Assembly (NCBI GenBank): GCA_045593905.1
Contig: JAZNXL010000050.1
Location: forward strand, 1 to 20,304
From: RGIG9041 sp045593905
Lineage (GTDB): Bacteria; Bacillota; Clostridia; Oscillospirales; QAKW01
Length of the DNA stretch: 20,304 bases
Direction of reading: 5' to 3'
The notes beneath the pieces are model-generated. The model saw only the letters and a list, made by a program, of their open reading frames with translations, was not told the DNA's origin and searched no databases. Positions 1 through 8,516 of the stretch are shown one piece after another. Position numbers and translations under genes: made by a program. Position 1 is the first letter of the stretch, and every line of letters starts with the position of its first letter.

Positions 1-1
1 A

Positions 2-253
2 CGCGCAAAAGAATATGTAAGCGCGCACGCGCAGGCAAGGTTTTTACAAATACTTTCAGAGCATTTAACCGACGACGAAATCGGTGTTGTGCGCAGGGGT
101 AAAAACGTAAAAACTCACTCGCACCCAAAAAACGCCGACCTCTTTGAGTACCATAGCGCAACAGGGTTTGAAGCGCTTTTTGGATATTTGTATTTAAGCG
201 AAGACCACCAAAGAATTAAGCAGTTATTTGATATTATTGTAAATGGCGAGTAA
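2..253 (+). CDS. mrnC: Mini-ribonuclease 3 (MrnC), 3' part only
   Basis: This is the C-terminal 83 residues of Mini-III, the dimeric RNase III-like nuclease without a double-stranded-RNA-binding domain. In Bacillus it matures 23S rRNA. The visible signatures are VRRGKN, then PKNADLFEY and FEALFGYLYLSE. The Glu of FEALFGYLYL belongs to the second acidic patch of the RNase III active site. The N-terminal half with the first catalytic Asp lies outside the window. Frame runs from base 2 to a TAA at 251-253. The next gene starts 25 bp downstream, so co-transcription with yitT is likely. In many Firmicutes mrnC follows cysS, which cannot be checked here. Confidence 0.9.
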   Translation, partial: RAKEYVSAHAQARFLQILSEHLTDDEIGVVRRGKNVKTHSHPKNADLFEYHSATGFEALFGYLYLSEDHQRIKQLFDIIVNGE

Positions 254-278
254 TACTAACCATTGAGGTGGTATTACT

Positions 279-1151
279 ATGAAAAAAACTGTTTTTGGCT
301 TTTTAAAAGATATTGTTTGCGTTATTATAGGCGGCACGTTTTTTGGCTTTGGTCTTAACGCGTTTGTGCTGCCACACAGCTTTTTAACAGGCGGCGCGGG
401 CGGTATTGCTATAATACTAAACAAGTTTTTTGGCTTGCCAACAGGCACAGGTTTTTTTATAATCAATATCCCGCTGTTTATTGCGGCTGCATTTATTGTA
501 GGCAAGCGCCACACACTGCGCACCGTTTACAGTTGTTTTTTGTTTTCGTCGGTAATTGACGTTATTGCAGTTTTTATAAAATATCAGTTTACAGGCGACA
601 GGCTTGTTTGCGCCATCTACGGCGGTATTTTTATGGGGCTTGGGCTTTATATTATAATGCTCCGCTCTATTGTAACAGGCGGCAGCGACCTTGCGGCGTA
701 CCTTATACAACAAAAACACCCCGCATACTCAATAAGCACCGTTATTATGGCTATTGACGCGGTTATTGTTATATTTGGCGCAATAATTTACAAAAGCGTT
801 GAGTCGGCGCTTTACTCGGTACTGCTTATTGCGGTTTTAACGCTCACCCTTAACACACTTTTGCGCGGACGCACGAGCGGTACTCTATATTTTATTTTTA
901 CCAAAACCCCCGACCTTGTAGCAAGCGCAATACTTAAAAATCTTGACAGGGGCGTTACAAAAATTACCGCCGAGGGCGGTTACACAAAAAAAGATACAAA
1001 AATGCTTATGTGCGCGGTAGGAAGACGGCAGTCGCCACTTTTAAAACAAATTGTGTTTGAGTGCGACGACTCGGCGTTTGTAGTGGTAGCCCCTGCCGAC
1101 AGCGTTTTTGGCAACGGCTTTACACTTCCCAGAAAAGAGGATATTTTTTGA
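279..1151 (+). CDS. YitT-family integral membrane protein with C-terminal DUF2179 domain
   Basis: A 290-residue protein. The N-terminal part is hydrophobic, with about six predicted membrane segments (roughly residues 10-33, 57-75, 85-103, 110-130, 150-171 and 176-192). Two similar Gly-rich motifs, LTGGAGGIA (36-44) and VTGGSDLAA (132-140), fit the internal repetition typical of the YitT/DUF161 membrane domain. Residues about 222-276 form a soluble domain (LDRGVTKITAEGGYT...) matching DUF2179. The family is widespread in Firmicutes, and its transport or signalling role is not established. The start is supported by GAGGTGG at 265-271, 7 bp upstream. The stop overlaps the TTG start of the next gene, indicating translational coupling. 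Membrane segments are estimated by eye. Confidence 0.92.
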   Translation: MKKTVFGFLKDIVCVIIGGTFFGFGLNAFVLPHSFLTGGAGGIAIILNKFFGLPTGTGFFIINIPLFIAAAFIVGKRHTLRTVYSCFLFSSVIDVIAVFIKYQFTGDRLVCAIYGGIFMGLGLYIIMLRSIVTGGSDLAAYLIQQKHPAYSISTVIMAIDAVIVIFGAIIYKSVESALYSVLLIAVLTLTLNTLLRGRTSGTLYFIFTKTPDLVASAILKNLDRGVTKITAEGGYTKKDTKMLMCAVGRRQSPLLKQIVFECDDSAFVVVAPADSVFGNGFTLPRKEDIF

Positions 1152-2422
1152 ACCTTACACAGTCACTAAAAGAGATATTTGATATATCTGAATATATTGG
1201 CACGCCTGCATTTTGCGGACTGCGTACAAACCCGCTAAAACAAGTAAACAGTTTACCCTTTGCGCTAAAGCCTTGCCCGTTTTTTAAAAACGGCTACTAC
1301 ATAGACGACAGCCAAAAAACAGGCAACCACCCCCTGCACTTTGCAGGTGCGTACTACATACAAGAGCCAAGCGCTATGAGTGCGTTGTCCGCGCTACAGG
1401 TACAAAAAGACGACGTTGTGCTTGATATTTGTGCCGCCCCCGGTTCAAAGGCAACGGCACTTGCGCCTATGTGTAAAATGCTTGTTGCAAACGAGTATTC
1501 AAGCACAAGGGTGGGCGCACTAATCAGCAACATTGAAAGGCTTGGCATTTCAAACACGCTTGTTTTAAACTCAGATACCGAGGCGGTTGCAAACGCGTTT
1601 TTTGGCTATTTTGACAAGGTACTTGTCGACAGCCCCTGTTCAGGCGAGGGTATGTTTAGAAAGCACCCAAGCATTGTAAACGACTGGACACCCGAGCTTG
1701 TTACAATGTGTGCCGAGCGCTCAAAAACGGTGCTCGAAAACGCATCAAAAACGCTAAAACAGGGCGGACGGCTTGTTTACAGCACCTGTACTTATAATAC
1801 AGAAGAAAATGAAAAGGTAATAATCGACTTTTTAGAGCGCCACCCCGATTTTGAGATTGTTGACACAGGTCTTGATTTTGGACAAGAGGGGCTTTTAGGG
1901 CTTACACAGGCGCGTAGAATTACAATACGCGACGGCGGCGAGGGGCATTTTGTCTGCGCACTCAAAAGAGTCGGCGCACCCGACACACGCTACCTAAAGC
2001 CGTTTAAGCTAAACTTTAAATTTGACTGCCTTGAGGGTATTGTAAAAACTCCGCCTAAGTTTTTACAAGACGGTGAGTACGGTGTGTTAGAGTTTGGCGA
2101 TGCGGTTTTTGCCGTTTTAAAAGATATGCCAAACCCGAAAGGCGTTAGAATTATGCGCGCAGGCGTTAAGCTTGGCGCACAAAGCTTTAAAACCTTCAAG
2201 CCGGACCACCACTTGTTTATGGCGCTTAAAAGTGATTGCTTTTTAAACACTTTCGAGGTAGACAACAACGGTGCAATGGCATTTTATAAAGGCGAAACAC
2301 TCACCTGTCCTGACAATTTAAAAGGCTACTGTGCCATAACCTTTAACGCTCTTTGCATTGGGTTTGCAAAGGCTTCGGGCGGGGTACTAAAAAATCACTT
2401 ACCAAAGGGGTTACGAATATGA
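1148..2422 (+). CDS. RsmF/RsmB/NOP-family rRNA (cytosine-C5)-methyltransferase
   Basis: A SAM-dependent enzyme of 424 residues that methylates C5 of a cytosine in 16S rRNA; the family forms a covalent cysteine intermediate. Motif I (SAM binding) is DICAAPGSKA at residues 93-102. Motif IV is DSPCSGEGMFRK with Cys164, and motif VI is STCTY with catalytic Cys214. GMFRK is typical of the RsmF/YebU group. Residues from about 290 form the C-terminal RNA-binding part, which is divergent. An upstream in-frame ATG at 1061 lies deep inside yitT. TTG at 1148 is preferred: it overlaps the yitT stop (TTGA), has AGAGGA just upstream, and the protein then starts where the family does. The target base cannot be assigned from sequence alone. 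Confidence 0.9.
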   Translation: MNLTQSLKEIFDISEYIGTPAFCGLRTNPLKQVNSLPFALKPCPFFKNGYYIDDSQKTGNHPLHFAGAYYIQEPSAMSALSALQVQKDDVVLDICAAPGSKATALAPMCKMLVANEYSSTRVGALISNIERLGISNTLVLNSDTEAVANAFFGYFDKVLVDSPCSGEGMFRKHPSIVNDWTPELVTMCAERSKTVLENASKTLKQGGRLVYSTCTYNTEENEKVIIDFLERHPDFEIVDTGLDFGQEGLLGLTQARRITIRDGGEGHFVCALKRVGAPDTRYLKPFKLNFKFDCLEGIVKTPPKFLQDGEYGVLEFGDAVFAVLKDMPNPKGVRIMRAGVKLGAQSFKTFKPDHHLFMALKSDCFLNTFEVDNNGAMAFYKGETLTCPDNLKGYCAITFNALCIGFAKASGGVLKNHLPKGLRI

Positions 2423-3513
2423 CAAAAAAAGTTTTAAGCTTTGTGATTATAGCGGTTTTACTGCTTTCAATACCTGTTTTTGCAAACGCCTCGAACGCCA
2501 TACAGGTAACTGAGGATATGCTGACAGTATCGGGTAACAACCGCATACTTACCACCACGCAGTCAGCGGTGGTGTGGGAAATTCCTGCAACACTTATTTC
2601 AAAAATGTATTCAGACAGTTCAATAAAGTACTACACCTTTAACGCAAACAACATATCTATCCGCACCGATAAAAACAACTTTTTCGATTTTAACCTGTAC
2701 GCAGTCAGGCTGTATGTTGAGTCACGCGGGTTTGCGGTCGAGTTTTTGTATCAAGACGGCGGCTTAAAGGTTTTAACCGAGCTTAATATTGAGGCGACAT
2801 ATACCGTATGGGGCAACGATATAACTCCGTTTACTGTGCCGGTGTTTTCGTGGCAAAGGCTAAAATGCACAAGCGCCGAAACGGGCAAAATGGTATTTAA
2901 AACAAAAAAGCTCGGTCCGTTTTTGGTTGACGTTGAGCAGTTTACCGACGTTGCCGACCCATCAATATGGTATTATAAGTACGTAAGCGGATGTGCAGCC
3001 CTTGGTATTTTAAACGGTATGGGTGACGGCAGCTTTGCACCGCAAAAAAACGTAACCCGCGCCGAGCTTTGTGTTATGGTGGTTAAGGCTACCGAGCACA
3101 TTATAAGCTACCGCATAAGTGCAGGCAAAGGTTTTGCCGACGTAAACACAACCGACTGGTTTTATGACTACGTTTTAAAATGCGCATCGCTCGGAATTGT
3201 TTACGGCAGAAGCGCCACACAGTACGCGCCTAACGAAAACGCAACGCGACAAGAGATTGCGGCAATTACCGCGCGTGTAATAAGGCTTGTTAACAGCTAT
3301 AAAGGTCAGCCTCTTCCCGATTCGAGCGATGTAGCGTCGCTTTCGGGTATATACCCCGACTACTCAAAAATTGGAGATTGGGCAAAATCCGACGTGCTTT
3401 TATGCTTTAGACTGGGCGTTATGATTGGTGATAACGGCTTTAGGCCTACCTCCAACACCACCCGCGCCGAGTGTGCAAGAATTTTTTACGATATTAAAAA
3501 TTATTTAAATTAG
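2419..3513 (+). CDS. secreted S-layer homology (SLH) domain protein
   Basis: A 364-residue protein. Residues 1-24 look like a signal peptide: Lys3-Lys4, a hydrophobic core at 5-21 and an ANA cleavage motif at 22-24. Residues 25-170 are a beta-rich domain I do not recognise. Three SLH repeats follow at about 175-222, 239-287 and 315-357, each ending in a TRAE-type motif (NVTRAEL, NATRQEI, NTTRAEC). SLH triplets bind pyruvylated secondary cell-wall polymer, so the protein is probably anchored to the wall. The ATG at 2419 overlaps the previous stop (ATGA), and AAGGGG precedes it; an in-frame ATG at 2353 lies inside the methyltransferase and would block the signal peptide. It is the last gene before a terminator hairpin. 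Substrate and function of the N-terminal domain are unknown. Confidence 0.9.
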   Translation: MTKKVLSFVIIAVLLLSIPVFANASNAIQVTEDMLTVSGNNRILTTTQSAVVWEIPATLISKMYSDSSIKYYTFNANNISIRTDKNNFFDFNLYAVRLYVESRGFAVEFLYQDGGLKVLTELNIEATYTVWGNDITPFTVPVFSWQRLKCTSAETGKMVFKTKKLGPFLVDVEQFTDVADPSIWYYKYVSGCAALGILNGMGDGSFAPQKNVTRAELCVMVVKATEHIISYRISAGKGFADVNTTDWFYDYVLKCASLGIVYGRSATQYAPNENATRQEIAAITARVIRLVNSYKGQPLPDSSDVASLSGIYPDYSKIGDWAKSDVLLCFRLGVMIGDNGFRPTSNTTRAECARIFYDIKNYLN

Positions 3514-3542
3514 TTGAAATTATAATAAATGCGTGATATATT
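3514..3542 (+). promoter_or_regulatory. candidate sigma-A promoter for asnA-metY-metA-fhs
   Basis: TTGAAA at 3514-3519 (5/6 to consensus), a 17-bp spacer, then TATATT at 3537-3542 (5/6). The expected start near 3549 gives a leader of about 40 nt before asnA. The -10 box lies in the left arm of the terminator hairpin of the preceding gene, and the -35 begins right after the SLH gene stop codon. Read from sequence only. Confidence 0.6.
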
Positions 3543-3571
3543 TATATATTATATATCACGCATTATTTTTT
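3528..3571 (+). terminator. rho-independent terminator after the SLH gene
   Basis: A 13-bp perfect stem, 3528-3540 pairing with 3552-3564 (core GCGTGATATA), with an 11-nt AT-rich loop and a run of six T at 3566-3571. It lies 15 bp after the stop codon and only 18 bp before the asnA start. Confidence 0.8.
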
Positions 3572-3589
3572 GTTTAGGAAAGAGAAAAA

Positions 3590-4597
3590 ATGAGTAAACT
3601 GTATTTACCCGAGGGCTACAAGCCTGTACTTAATATTTTTGATACACAGCGCGCCATCAAAACTGTTAAAGACACCTTTGAGCGCGTGCTTTCGCAAGCA
3701 CTCAACCTTGAGCGTGTTACAGCGCCCGTTATCGTAAGGGCGAAGAGCGGTATTAACGACGACTTGAGCGGTGTTGAGCGCAAGGTTGCCTTTACAATGC
3801 AAAACGTTGGCGGAAGCGCCGAGGTTGTGCAGTCGCTTGCAAAGTGGAAGCGTATGGCGCTTATGCGTTACGACTTTCACACAGGCAAAGGCCTTTATAC
3901 CGATATGAGCGCAATCAGACGCGATGACGACGCCGACAACCTGCACTCAATTTACGTTGACCAGTGGGACTGGGAAAAAATTATAACACCAAGCGAGCGC
4001 ACAATCGACTACTTAAAAACTACAGTTACCGCTATTGTGCGTGCCGTTTGCGCAACACACTTAACCGTTAAGGCAAGCTACCCCGCGCTTACACAAGTAA
4101 GCTGCGAAACTCCGTTTTTTATAACGGCGCAACAGCTTTACGATATGTATCCTAACAAAACCGCAAAAGAGCGTGAGGACCTTGTTACAAAAGAGCACAA
4201 GACTGTGTTTATTATGCAAATAGGTGATGCGCTTAAAAACGGAAAGCCTCACGACAACCGCGCACCCGACTACGACGACTGGTCATTAAACGGCGACATA
4301 CTTATGTGGTCTGACGTTTTAGGACGCGCTATCGAAATTTCGTCGATGGGTATTAGGGTTGATGCAAAGGCGCTTGAGTATCAGCTTAAAAAGAGCGGCT
4401 GCGAAGAGCGTATGAAATACGAATACCACCAAATGATAGCAAACGGAACACTGCCCTTAACAATCGGCGGCGGTATTGGTCAATCACGACTTTGTATGCT
4501 TATGCTCGAAAAAGCGCACATTGGCGAGGTACAGTCTTCGGTATGGCCCGACGATATGGAAGAAATTTGTAAAGAGAACGGAATTACATTACTTTAA
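3590..4597 (+). CDS. asnA: aspartate-ammonia ligase (asparagine synthetase A)
   Basis: Makes asparagine from aspartate, ammonia and ATP, giving AMP and pyrophosphate; the fold is that of class II aminoacyl-tRNA synthetases. The 335-residue length is normal. Diagnostic blocks are GINDDLSG (54-61), SLAKWKRMAL (82-91), AIRRDDD (108-114), VDQWDWEK (123-130) and GGGIGQSRLCML near the C-terminus. Asp57, Arg110 and Gln125 align with the E. coli AsnA active-site residues Asp46, Arg100 and Gln116. The purine-rich AGGAAAGAGA upstream serves as ribosome binding site. It heads an apparent operon with metY (12-bp gap), metA and fhs. No T-box or other structured leader is visible in the short upstream region. 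Confidence 0.97.
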   Translation: MSKLYLPEGYKPVLNIFDTQRAIKTVKDTFERVLSQALNLERVTAPVIVRAKSGINDDLSGVERKVAFTMQNVGGSAEVVQSLAKWKRMALMRYDFHTGKGLYTDMSAIRRDDDADNLHSIYVDQWDWEKIITPSERTIDYLKTTVTAIVRAVCATHLTVKASYPALTQVSCETPFFITAQQLYDMYPNKTAKEREDLVTKEHKTVFIMQIGDALKNGKPHDNRAPDYDDWSLNGDILMWSDVLGRAIEISSMGIRVDAKALEYQLKKSGCEERMKYEYHQMIANGTLPLTIGGGIGQSRLCMLMLEKAHIGEVQSSVWPDDMEEICKENGITLL

Positions 4598-4609
4598 GGA
4601 GAATAGAAA

Positions 4610-5890
4610 ATGGCAAATATAGAAACAAAATGCGTACAGGGCGGCTACAGCGCCGGTAACGGCGAGCCCCGTCAAATACCGATTATTCAAAGCACTACTT
4701 TTAAATACGCATCAGGCGATGCTATGGGCAAGCTTTTTGACCTTGAAGCAAGCGGATATTTTTATTCAAGACTTCAAAACCCCACCTGCGACACAGTTGC
4801 GGCAAAAATATGCGAGCTTGAGGGCGGCACCGCCGCAATGCTTACAGGTTCAGGTCAGGCAGCATCGTTTTATTCAATATTCAACATCGCTTCGTGTGGT
4901 GACCACGTAGTTTGCTCATCGAGCATTTACGGCGGAACATTTAACCTGTTTAACGTTACAATGCGCCGTATGGGCATTGACTTTACCTTCGTTTCACCCG
5001 ACTGCACTGACGAGGAATTAAACGCGGCGTTTAAGCCCAACACAAAGGCGGTATTCGGCGAAACTATCGCAAACCCCGCCCTAAAGGTTTTAGATATTGA
5101 AAAGTTTGCAAACGCGGCACATGCTCACGGCTGCCCGCTCATTATTGACAACACCTTTGCAACACCTGTAAACTGCAGACCGTTTGAGTGGGGCGCTGAT
5201 ATTGTTACACACTCAACCACAAAGTACCTTGACGGTCACGGCGCGGCAGTTGGCGGCTGCATTGTTGACTCGGGCAAGTTCGACTGGACAAAATACCCCG
5301 AAAAGTTTGCTTGCCTTTGCACACCCGACGAAAGCTACCACGGTGTAACCTACACCGAAAGATTCGGGCTTGAGGGCGCATACATTACAAAGGCTACCGC
5401 ACAGCTTATGCGTGACCTTGGGTCAGTACAGTCACCGCAAAGCGCGTTTTTATTAAACCTCGGCATTGAGAGTCTTCACGTGCGTATGAAACAGCACTGC
5501 AAAAACGGACTCGCTGTTGCTACGTTTTTAAAATCGCACCCCAAGGTATCGTGGGTTAAATACTGCTCACTCGAAGGCGACGAGGACTACGCACTCGCAC
5601 AAAAATACCTGCCAAACGGCTCTTGCGGTGTTGTTAGCTTTGGAATTTCCGGCGGACGCGCGGCTGCCGGCAAGTTTATGGAGTCGCTTACAATCGCGGC
5701 TATTGAAACACACGTTGCCGATGCAAGAAGCTGCTGCTTACACCCCGCAACCACAACCCACCGTCAGCTTACCGACGATGAGCTTGTTGCCTGCGGCGTA
5801 ACCCCCGACCTTGTGCGTTTTTCGTGCGGTATTGAGGGCACCGACGACCTTATTGCCGACATTGCGCAGGCACTTGATAAAATTGATTAA
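4610..5890 (+). CDS. metY: O-acetylhomoserine sulfhydrylase (MetY-type Cys/Met metabolism PLP enzyme)
   Basis: A 426-residue PLP enzyme of the cystathionine gamma-synthase superfamily. It most likely makes homocysteine from O-acetylhomoserine and sulfide. YFYSRLQNPT (50-59) carries Tyr and Arg contacts to PLP phosphate from the partner subunit. TGSGQAA is at 79-85, DNTFATP starts at Asp180, and HSTTKYLDGHG contains the Schiff-base Lys205. The length and the insertion after GGCIVDSGKFDW fit MetY rather than the shorter MetB/MetC enzymes. AAGGAG lies 8 bp upstream of the ATG. The neighbouring metA has the acetyl-type residue, which supports O-acetylhomoserine as substrate. A cysteine synthase side activity is possible. 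Confidence 0.93.
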   Translation: MANIETKCVQGGYSAGNGEPRQIPIIQSTTFKYASGDAMGKLFDLEASGYFYSRLQNPTCDTVAAKICELEGGTAAMLTGSGQAASFYSIFNIASCGDHVVCSSSIYGGTFNLFNVTMRRMGIDFTFVSPDCTDEELNAAFKPNTKAVFGETIANPALKVLDIEKFANAAHAHGCPLIIDNTFATPVNCRPFEWGADIVTHSTTKYLDGHGAAVGGCIVDSGKFDWTKYPEKFACLCTPDESYHGVTYTERFGLEGAYITKATAQLMRDLGSVQSPQSAFLLNLGIESLHVRMKQHCKNGLAVATFLKSHPKVSWVKYCSLEGDEDYALAQKYLPNGSCGVVSFGISGGRAAAGKFMESLTIAAIETHVADARSCCLHPATTTHRQLTDDELVACGVTPDLVRFSCGIEGTDDLIADIAQALDKID

Positions 5891-5904
5891 GGATAAATTT
5901 ATAT

Positions 5905-6834
5905 ATGCCTATTAAAATTCCAAACGAGCTTCCTGCTGTTGATATTTTAAAGCAGGAAAACATATTTGTTATGAGCGAGCTTCGGGCGATGTCGCAGGAT
6001 ATCCGTCCGCTCAAAATTTTGGTGCTTAACTTAATGCCTACCAAAATTGCAACCGAGACTCAGCTCTCACGGCTTTTGGGTAACACTCCGCTTCAGATTG
6101 AGATGGAGCTTATTCACACAAAGTCGTACAAGTCTAAAAACATATCTGAAGAACACCTGCTCGCCTTTTACAAAACCTTTGACGAGATTAAAAACAACAA
6201 GTACGACGGTATGATTATTACAGGCGCGCCTGTTGAGATGGTGCCGTTTGAAGAGGTTGATTATTGGCAAGAGCTTTGCGATATTATGGAGTGGACCAAA
6301 ACCCACGTGCACTCAACCTTTCACATTTGCTGGGGCGCACAGGCAGGGCTTTATTATCACTACGGTATTAATAAACGGATACTCGACAAAAAGCTTTCGG
6401 GCGTGTACGAGCATACCGTTGACTACAAAAACGCAATGGTGCTAAGGGGCTATGACCAAAAGTTTATGGCACCGCACTCGCGCCACACCACAGTCGACCG
6501 CGAGGAGATTGAAAAGGTGCCCGAGCTTAAAATTTTGGCAAGCTCGAAAGATGCAGGCGTATACGCCGTTAAAAACGAGAGCGGAAGTATGTTTTTTGTG
6601 TTCGGGCATTCGGAATACGATGCCGACACACTCAAAAGAGAGTATTTGCGCGACAAGGTTGCAGGGCTTAACCCCGATATTCCTGTAAACTACTTTCCCG
6701 ATGACGATGATACAAAAGAGCCGATTGTGACATGGCGCGCACACGCGAACCTACTGTTTTCTAACTGGATGAACTACCACGTTTACCAAACAACTCCGTT
6801 TGATATATCAAAAATTGATTCAAAAGAGGTATAA
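5905..6834 (+). CDS. metA: homoserine O-acetyltransferase (MetA type)
   Basis: Acylates the hydroxyl of L-homoserine, committing it to methionine synthesis. The 309 residues match the MetA family (glutamine amidotransferase-like fold). The catalytic triad falls at the standard numbers: Cys142 in FHICWGAQAG, His235 and Glu237 in FGHSEYD. Residue 111, in GAPVEMVPFEEVDYW, is Glu. In this family Glu111 is associated with acetyl-CoA use (as in Bacillus cereus) and Gly111 with succinyl-CoA use (as in E. coli), so acetyl transfer is inferred. The gene sits 14 bp after metY, whose product would use the O-acetylhomoserine, and 4 bp before fhs. Confidence 0.95.
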   Translation: MPIKIPNELPAVDILKQENIFVMSELRAMSQDIRPLKILVLNLMPTKIATETQLSRLLGNTPLQIEMELIHTKSYKSKNISEEHLLAFYKTFDEIKNNKYDGMIITGAPVEMVPFEEVDYWQELCDIMEWTKTHVHSTFHICWGAQAGLYYHYGINKRILDKKLSGVYEHTVDYKNAMVLRGYDQKFMAPHSRHTTVDREEIEKVPELKILASSKDAGVYAVKNESGSMFFVFGHSEYDADTLKREYLRDKVAGLNPDIPVNYFPDDDDTKEPIVTWRAHANLLFSNWMNYHVYQTTPFDISKIDSKEV

Positions 6835-6838
6835 AGCT

Positions 6839-8506
6839 ATGATGACCGATATTGAAATTGCTCAAAGCGTACAAATGCAACCCATTACCGAAATTGCAAA
6901 GGTAGCGGGCGTTGACCAAAAGTATCTTGAACAGTACGGAAGATACAAGGCAAAAATTGACCTTTCGATTATGAACGAAAAGGCAACCGACGGCAAGCTT
7001 GTGCTTGTTACCGCAATCACACCCACCCCCGCAGGCGAGGGTAAAACCACCACAACAATCGGTCTTGCAGACGGTCTTAAAAAAATAGGCAAAAACGTAA
7101 CCGTTGCACTCCGCGAGCCATCACTCGGACCTGTTTTTGGTGTTAAAGGCGGTGCGGCAGGCGGCGGATATGCTCAGGTTGTGCCAATGGAGGACATAAA
7201 TCTTCACTTTACAGGCGATTTTCACGCTATCGGCGCGGCTAACAACCTTTTAGCCGCAATGCTCGACAACCACATTCAGCAAGGCAACGCGCTGGGTATT
7301 GATGTTAAAAAAATCACCTGGAAGCGCTGTGTTGATATGAACGACAGACAGCTTAGAAACATTGTAAACGGCCTTGGCGGACGTATGAACGGCGTTCCGC
7401 GTGAAGACGGCTTTGACATTACAGTTGCAAGCGAGATTATGGCTGTTTTGTGTCTTTCGGGCTCTATTACCGAGCTTAAAGAGCGACTTTCGAACATTAT
7501 TGTTGCATACACCTACGACGATAAGCCGGTAACCTGTGGTCAGCTTAAGGCTGCAGGAGCTATGACCGCGCTTTTAAAAGATGCGCTCAAGCCAAACCTT
7601 GTTCAAACACTCGAGGGCACACCCGCGTTTGTTCACGGCGGTCCGTTTGCCAACATTGCTCACGGCTGTAACTCGGTTACTGCAACCAAGCTTGCACTCC
7701 GACTTGGCGACTATGCAATCACCGAGGCAGGCTTTGGCGCCGACCTTGGCGCTGAAAAATTCCTTGATATTAAATGCCGTGTGGCAGGGCTCACCCCCTC
7801 GGCAGTTGTAGTGGTTGCAACTATCCGCGCACTCAAGATGCACGGCGGTGTTGCAAAAACCGACTTAAACACCGAAAACATCGAGGCGCTCGAAAAGGGT
7901 ATTCCTAACCTTTTGCGCCACGTTTCAAACATAACAAACGTGTACAAGCTCCCCTGCGTTGTTGCGGTTAACCGCTTCCCTACCGACACCGATAACGAGA
8001 TTGAGTTTATTATTAAAAAATGCCGTGAGATTGGCGTTAACACCGTGCTTTCAACAGTATGGGCAAACGGCGGCGACGGCGGTGTTGAGCTTGCCCGCGA
8101 GGTTGTAAGACTTTGCGAAGAAGAAAAGGGCGACTTTACCTTCTCGTATGATTTAGATACCACAATCGAGCAAAAAATTACCGATGTTGTAACAAAGGTA
8201 TACGGCGGACGCGGTGTAATTTTAACACCTGCCGCTAAAAAGCAGATTGACACACTTACCGCACTCGGTTTTGATAAGCTACCCATTTGTGTTGCAAAAA
8301 CACAGTACAGCTTTTCAGACGACCCGACCAAGCTTGGCGCACCAACTGACTTTGACGTAACTATAAGACAGGTTAAGGTTTCGGCAGGCGCAGGCTTCCT
8401 CGTTGTGCTTACAGGCGATATTATGACAATGCCGGGGCTTCCTAAAGTACCCGCCGCCGAACGCATTGACGTTGACGAAAACGGCGTAATCACAGGCCTG
8501 TTCTAA
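6839..8506 (+). CDS. fhs: formate-tetrahydrofolate ligase
   Basis: ATP-dependent activation of formate to 10-formyltetrahydrofolate, central to one-carbon metabolism and the Wood-Ljungdahl methyl branch. It has 555 residues, normal for the family. The P-loop-like TPAGEGKTTT is at 63-72, followed by REPSLGPVFGVKGGAAGGGYAQ-type sequence, the DINLHFTGD motif, and EAGFGADLGAEKF further on. An in-frame ATG at 6800 lies inside metA; ATG 6839 is chosen because GAGGT at 6826-6830 sits 8 bp upstream and the protein then begins where the family does (6842 is an adjacent alternative). The RBS overlaps the metA end, so the genes are coupled. In this operon it may supply one-carbon units for methylating homocysteine. 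No other Wood-Ljungdahl gene is in the window. Confidence 0.97.
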   Translation: MMTDIEIAQSVQMQPITEIAKVAGVDQKYLEQYGRYKAKIDLSIMNEKATDGKLVLVTAITPTPAGEGKTTTTIGLADGLKKIGKNVTVALREPSLGPVFGVKGGAAGGGYAQVVPMEDINLHFTGDFHAIGAANNLLAAMLDNHIQQGNALGIDVKKITWKRCVDMNDRQLRNIVNGLGGRMNGVPREDGFDITVASEIMAVLCLSGSITELKERLSNIIVAYTYDDKPVTCGQLKAAGAMTALLKDALKPNLVQTLEGTPAFVHGGPFANIAHGCNSVTATKLALRLGDYAITEAGFGADLGAEKFLDIKCRVAGLTPSAVVVVATIRALKMHGGVAKTDLNTENIEALEKGIPNLLRHVSNITNVYKLPCVVAVNRFPTDTDNEIEFIIKKCREIGVNTVLSTVWANGGDGGVELAREVVRLCEEEKGDFTFSYDLDTTIEQKITDVVTKVYGGRGVILTPAAKKQIDTLTALGFDKLPICVAKTQYSFSDDPTKLGAPTDFDVTIRQVKVSAGAGFLVVLTGDIMTMPGLPKVPAAERIDVDENGVITGLF

Positions 8507-8516
8507 AAAAAACATA

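Noticed and set aside
1061..1147. upstream ATG extension of the RsmF-like gene
   Set aside because: It would overlap 90 bp of yitT and add a non-family N-terminus; TTG 1148 with TTGA overlap fits better.
3543..3589. T-box or SAM riboswitch ahead of asnA and the met genes
   Set aside because: The leader is only about 40 nt and holds the terminator's right arm; no T-box motif or S-box core is present.
6800..6838. upstream ATG extension of fhs
   Set aside because: It lies inside metA without a ribosome binding site; GAGGT at 6826 points to the ATG at 6839.
7711..8493. 260-codon open frame antisense to fhs
   Set aside because: fhs is certain on the other strand; the Ser-rich, low-complexity antisense translation has no family features.
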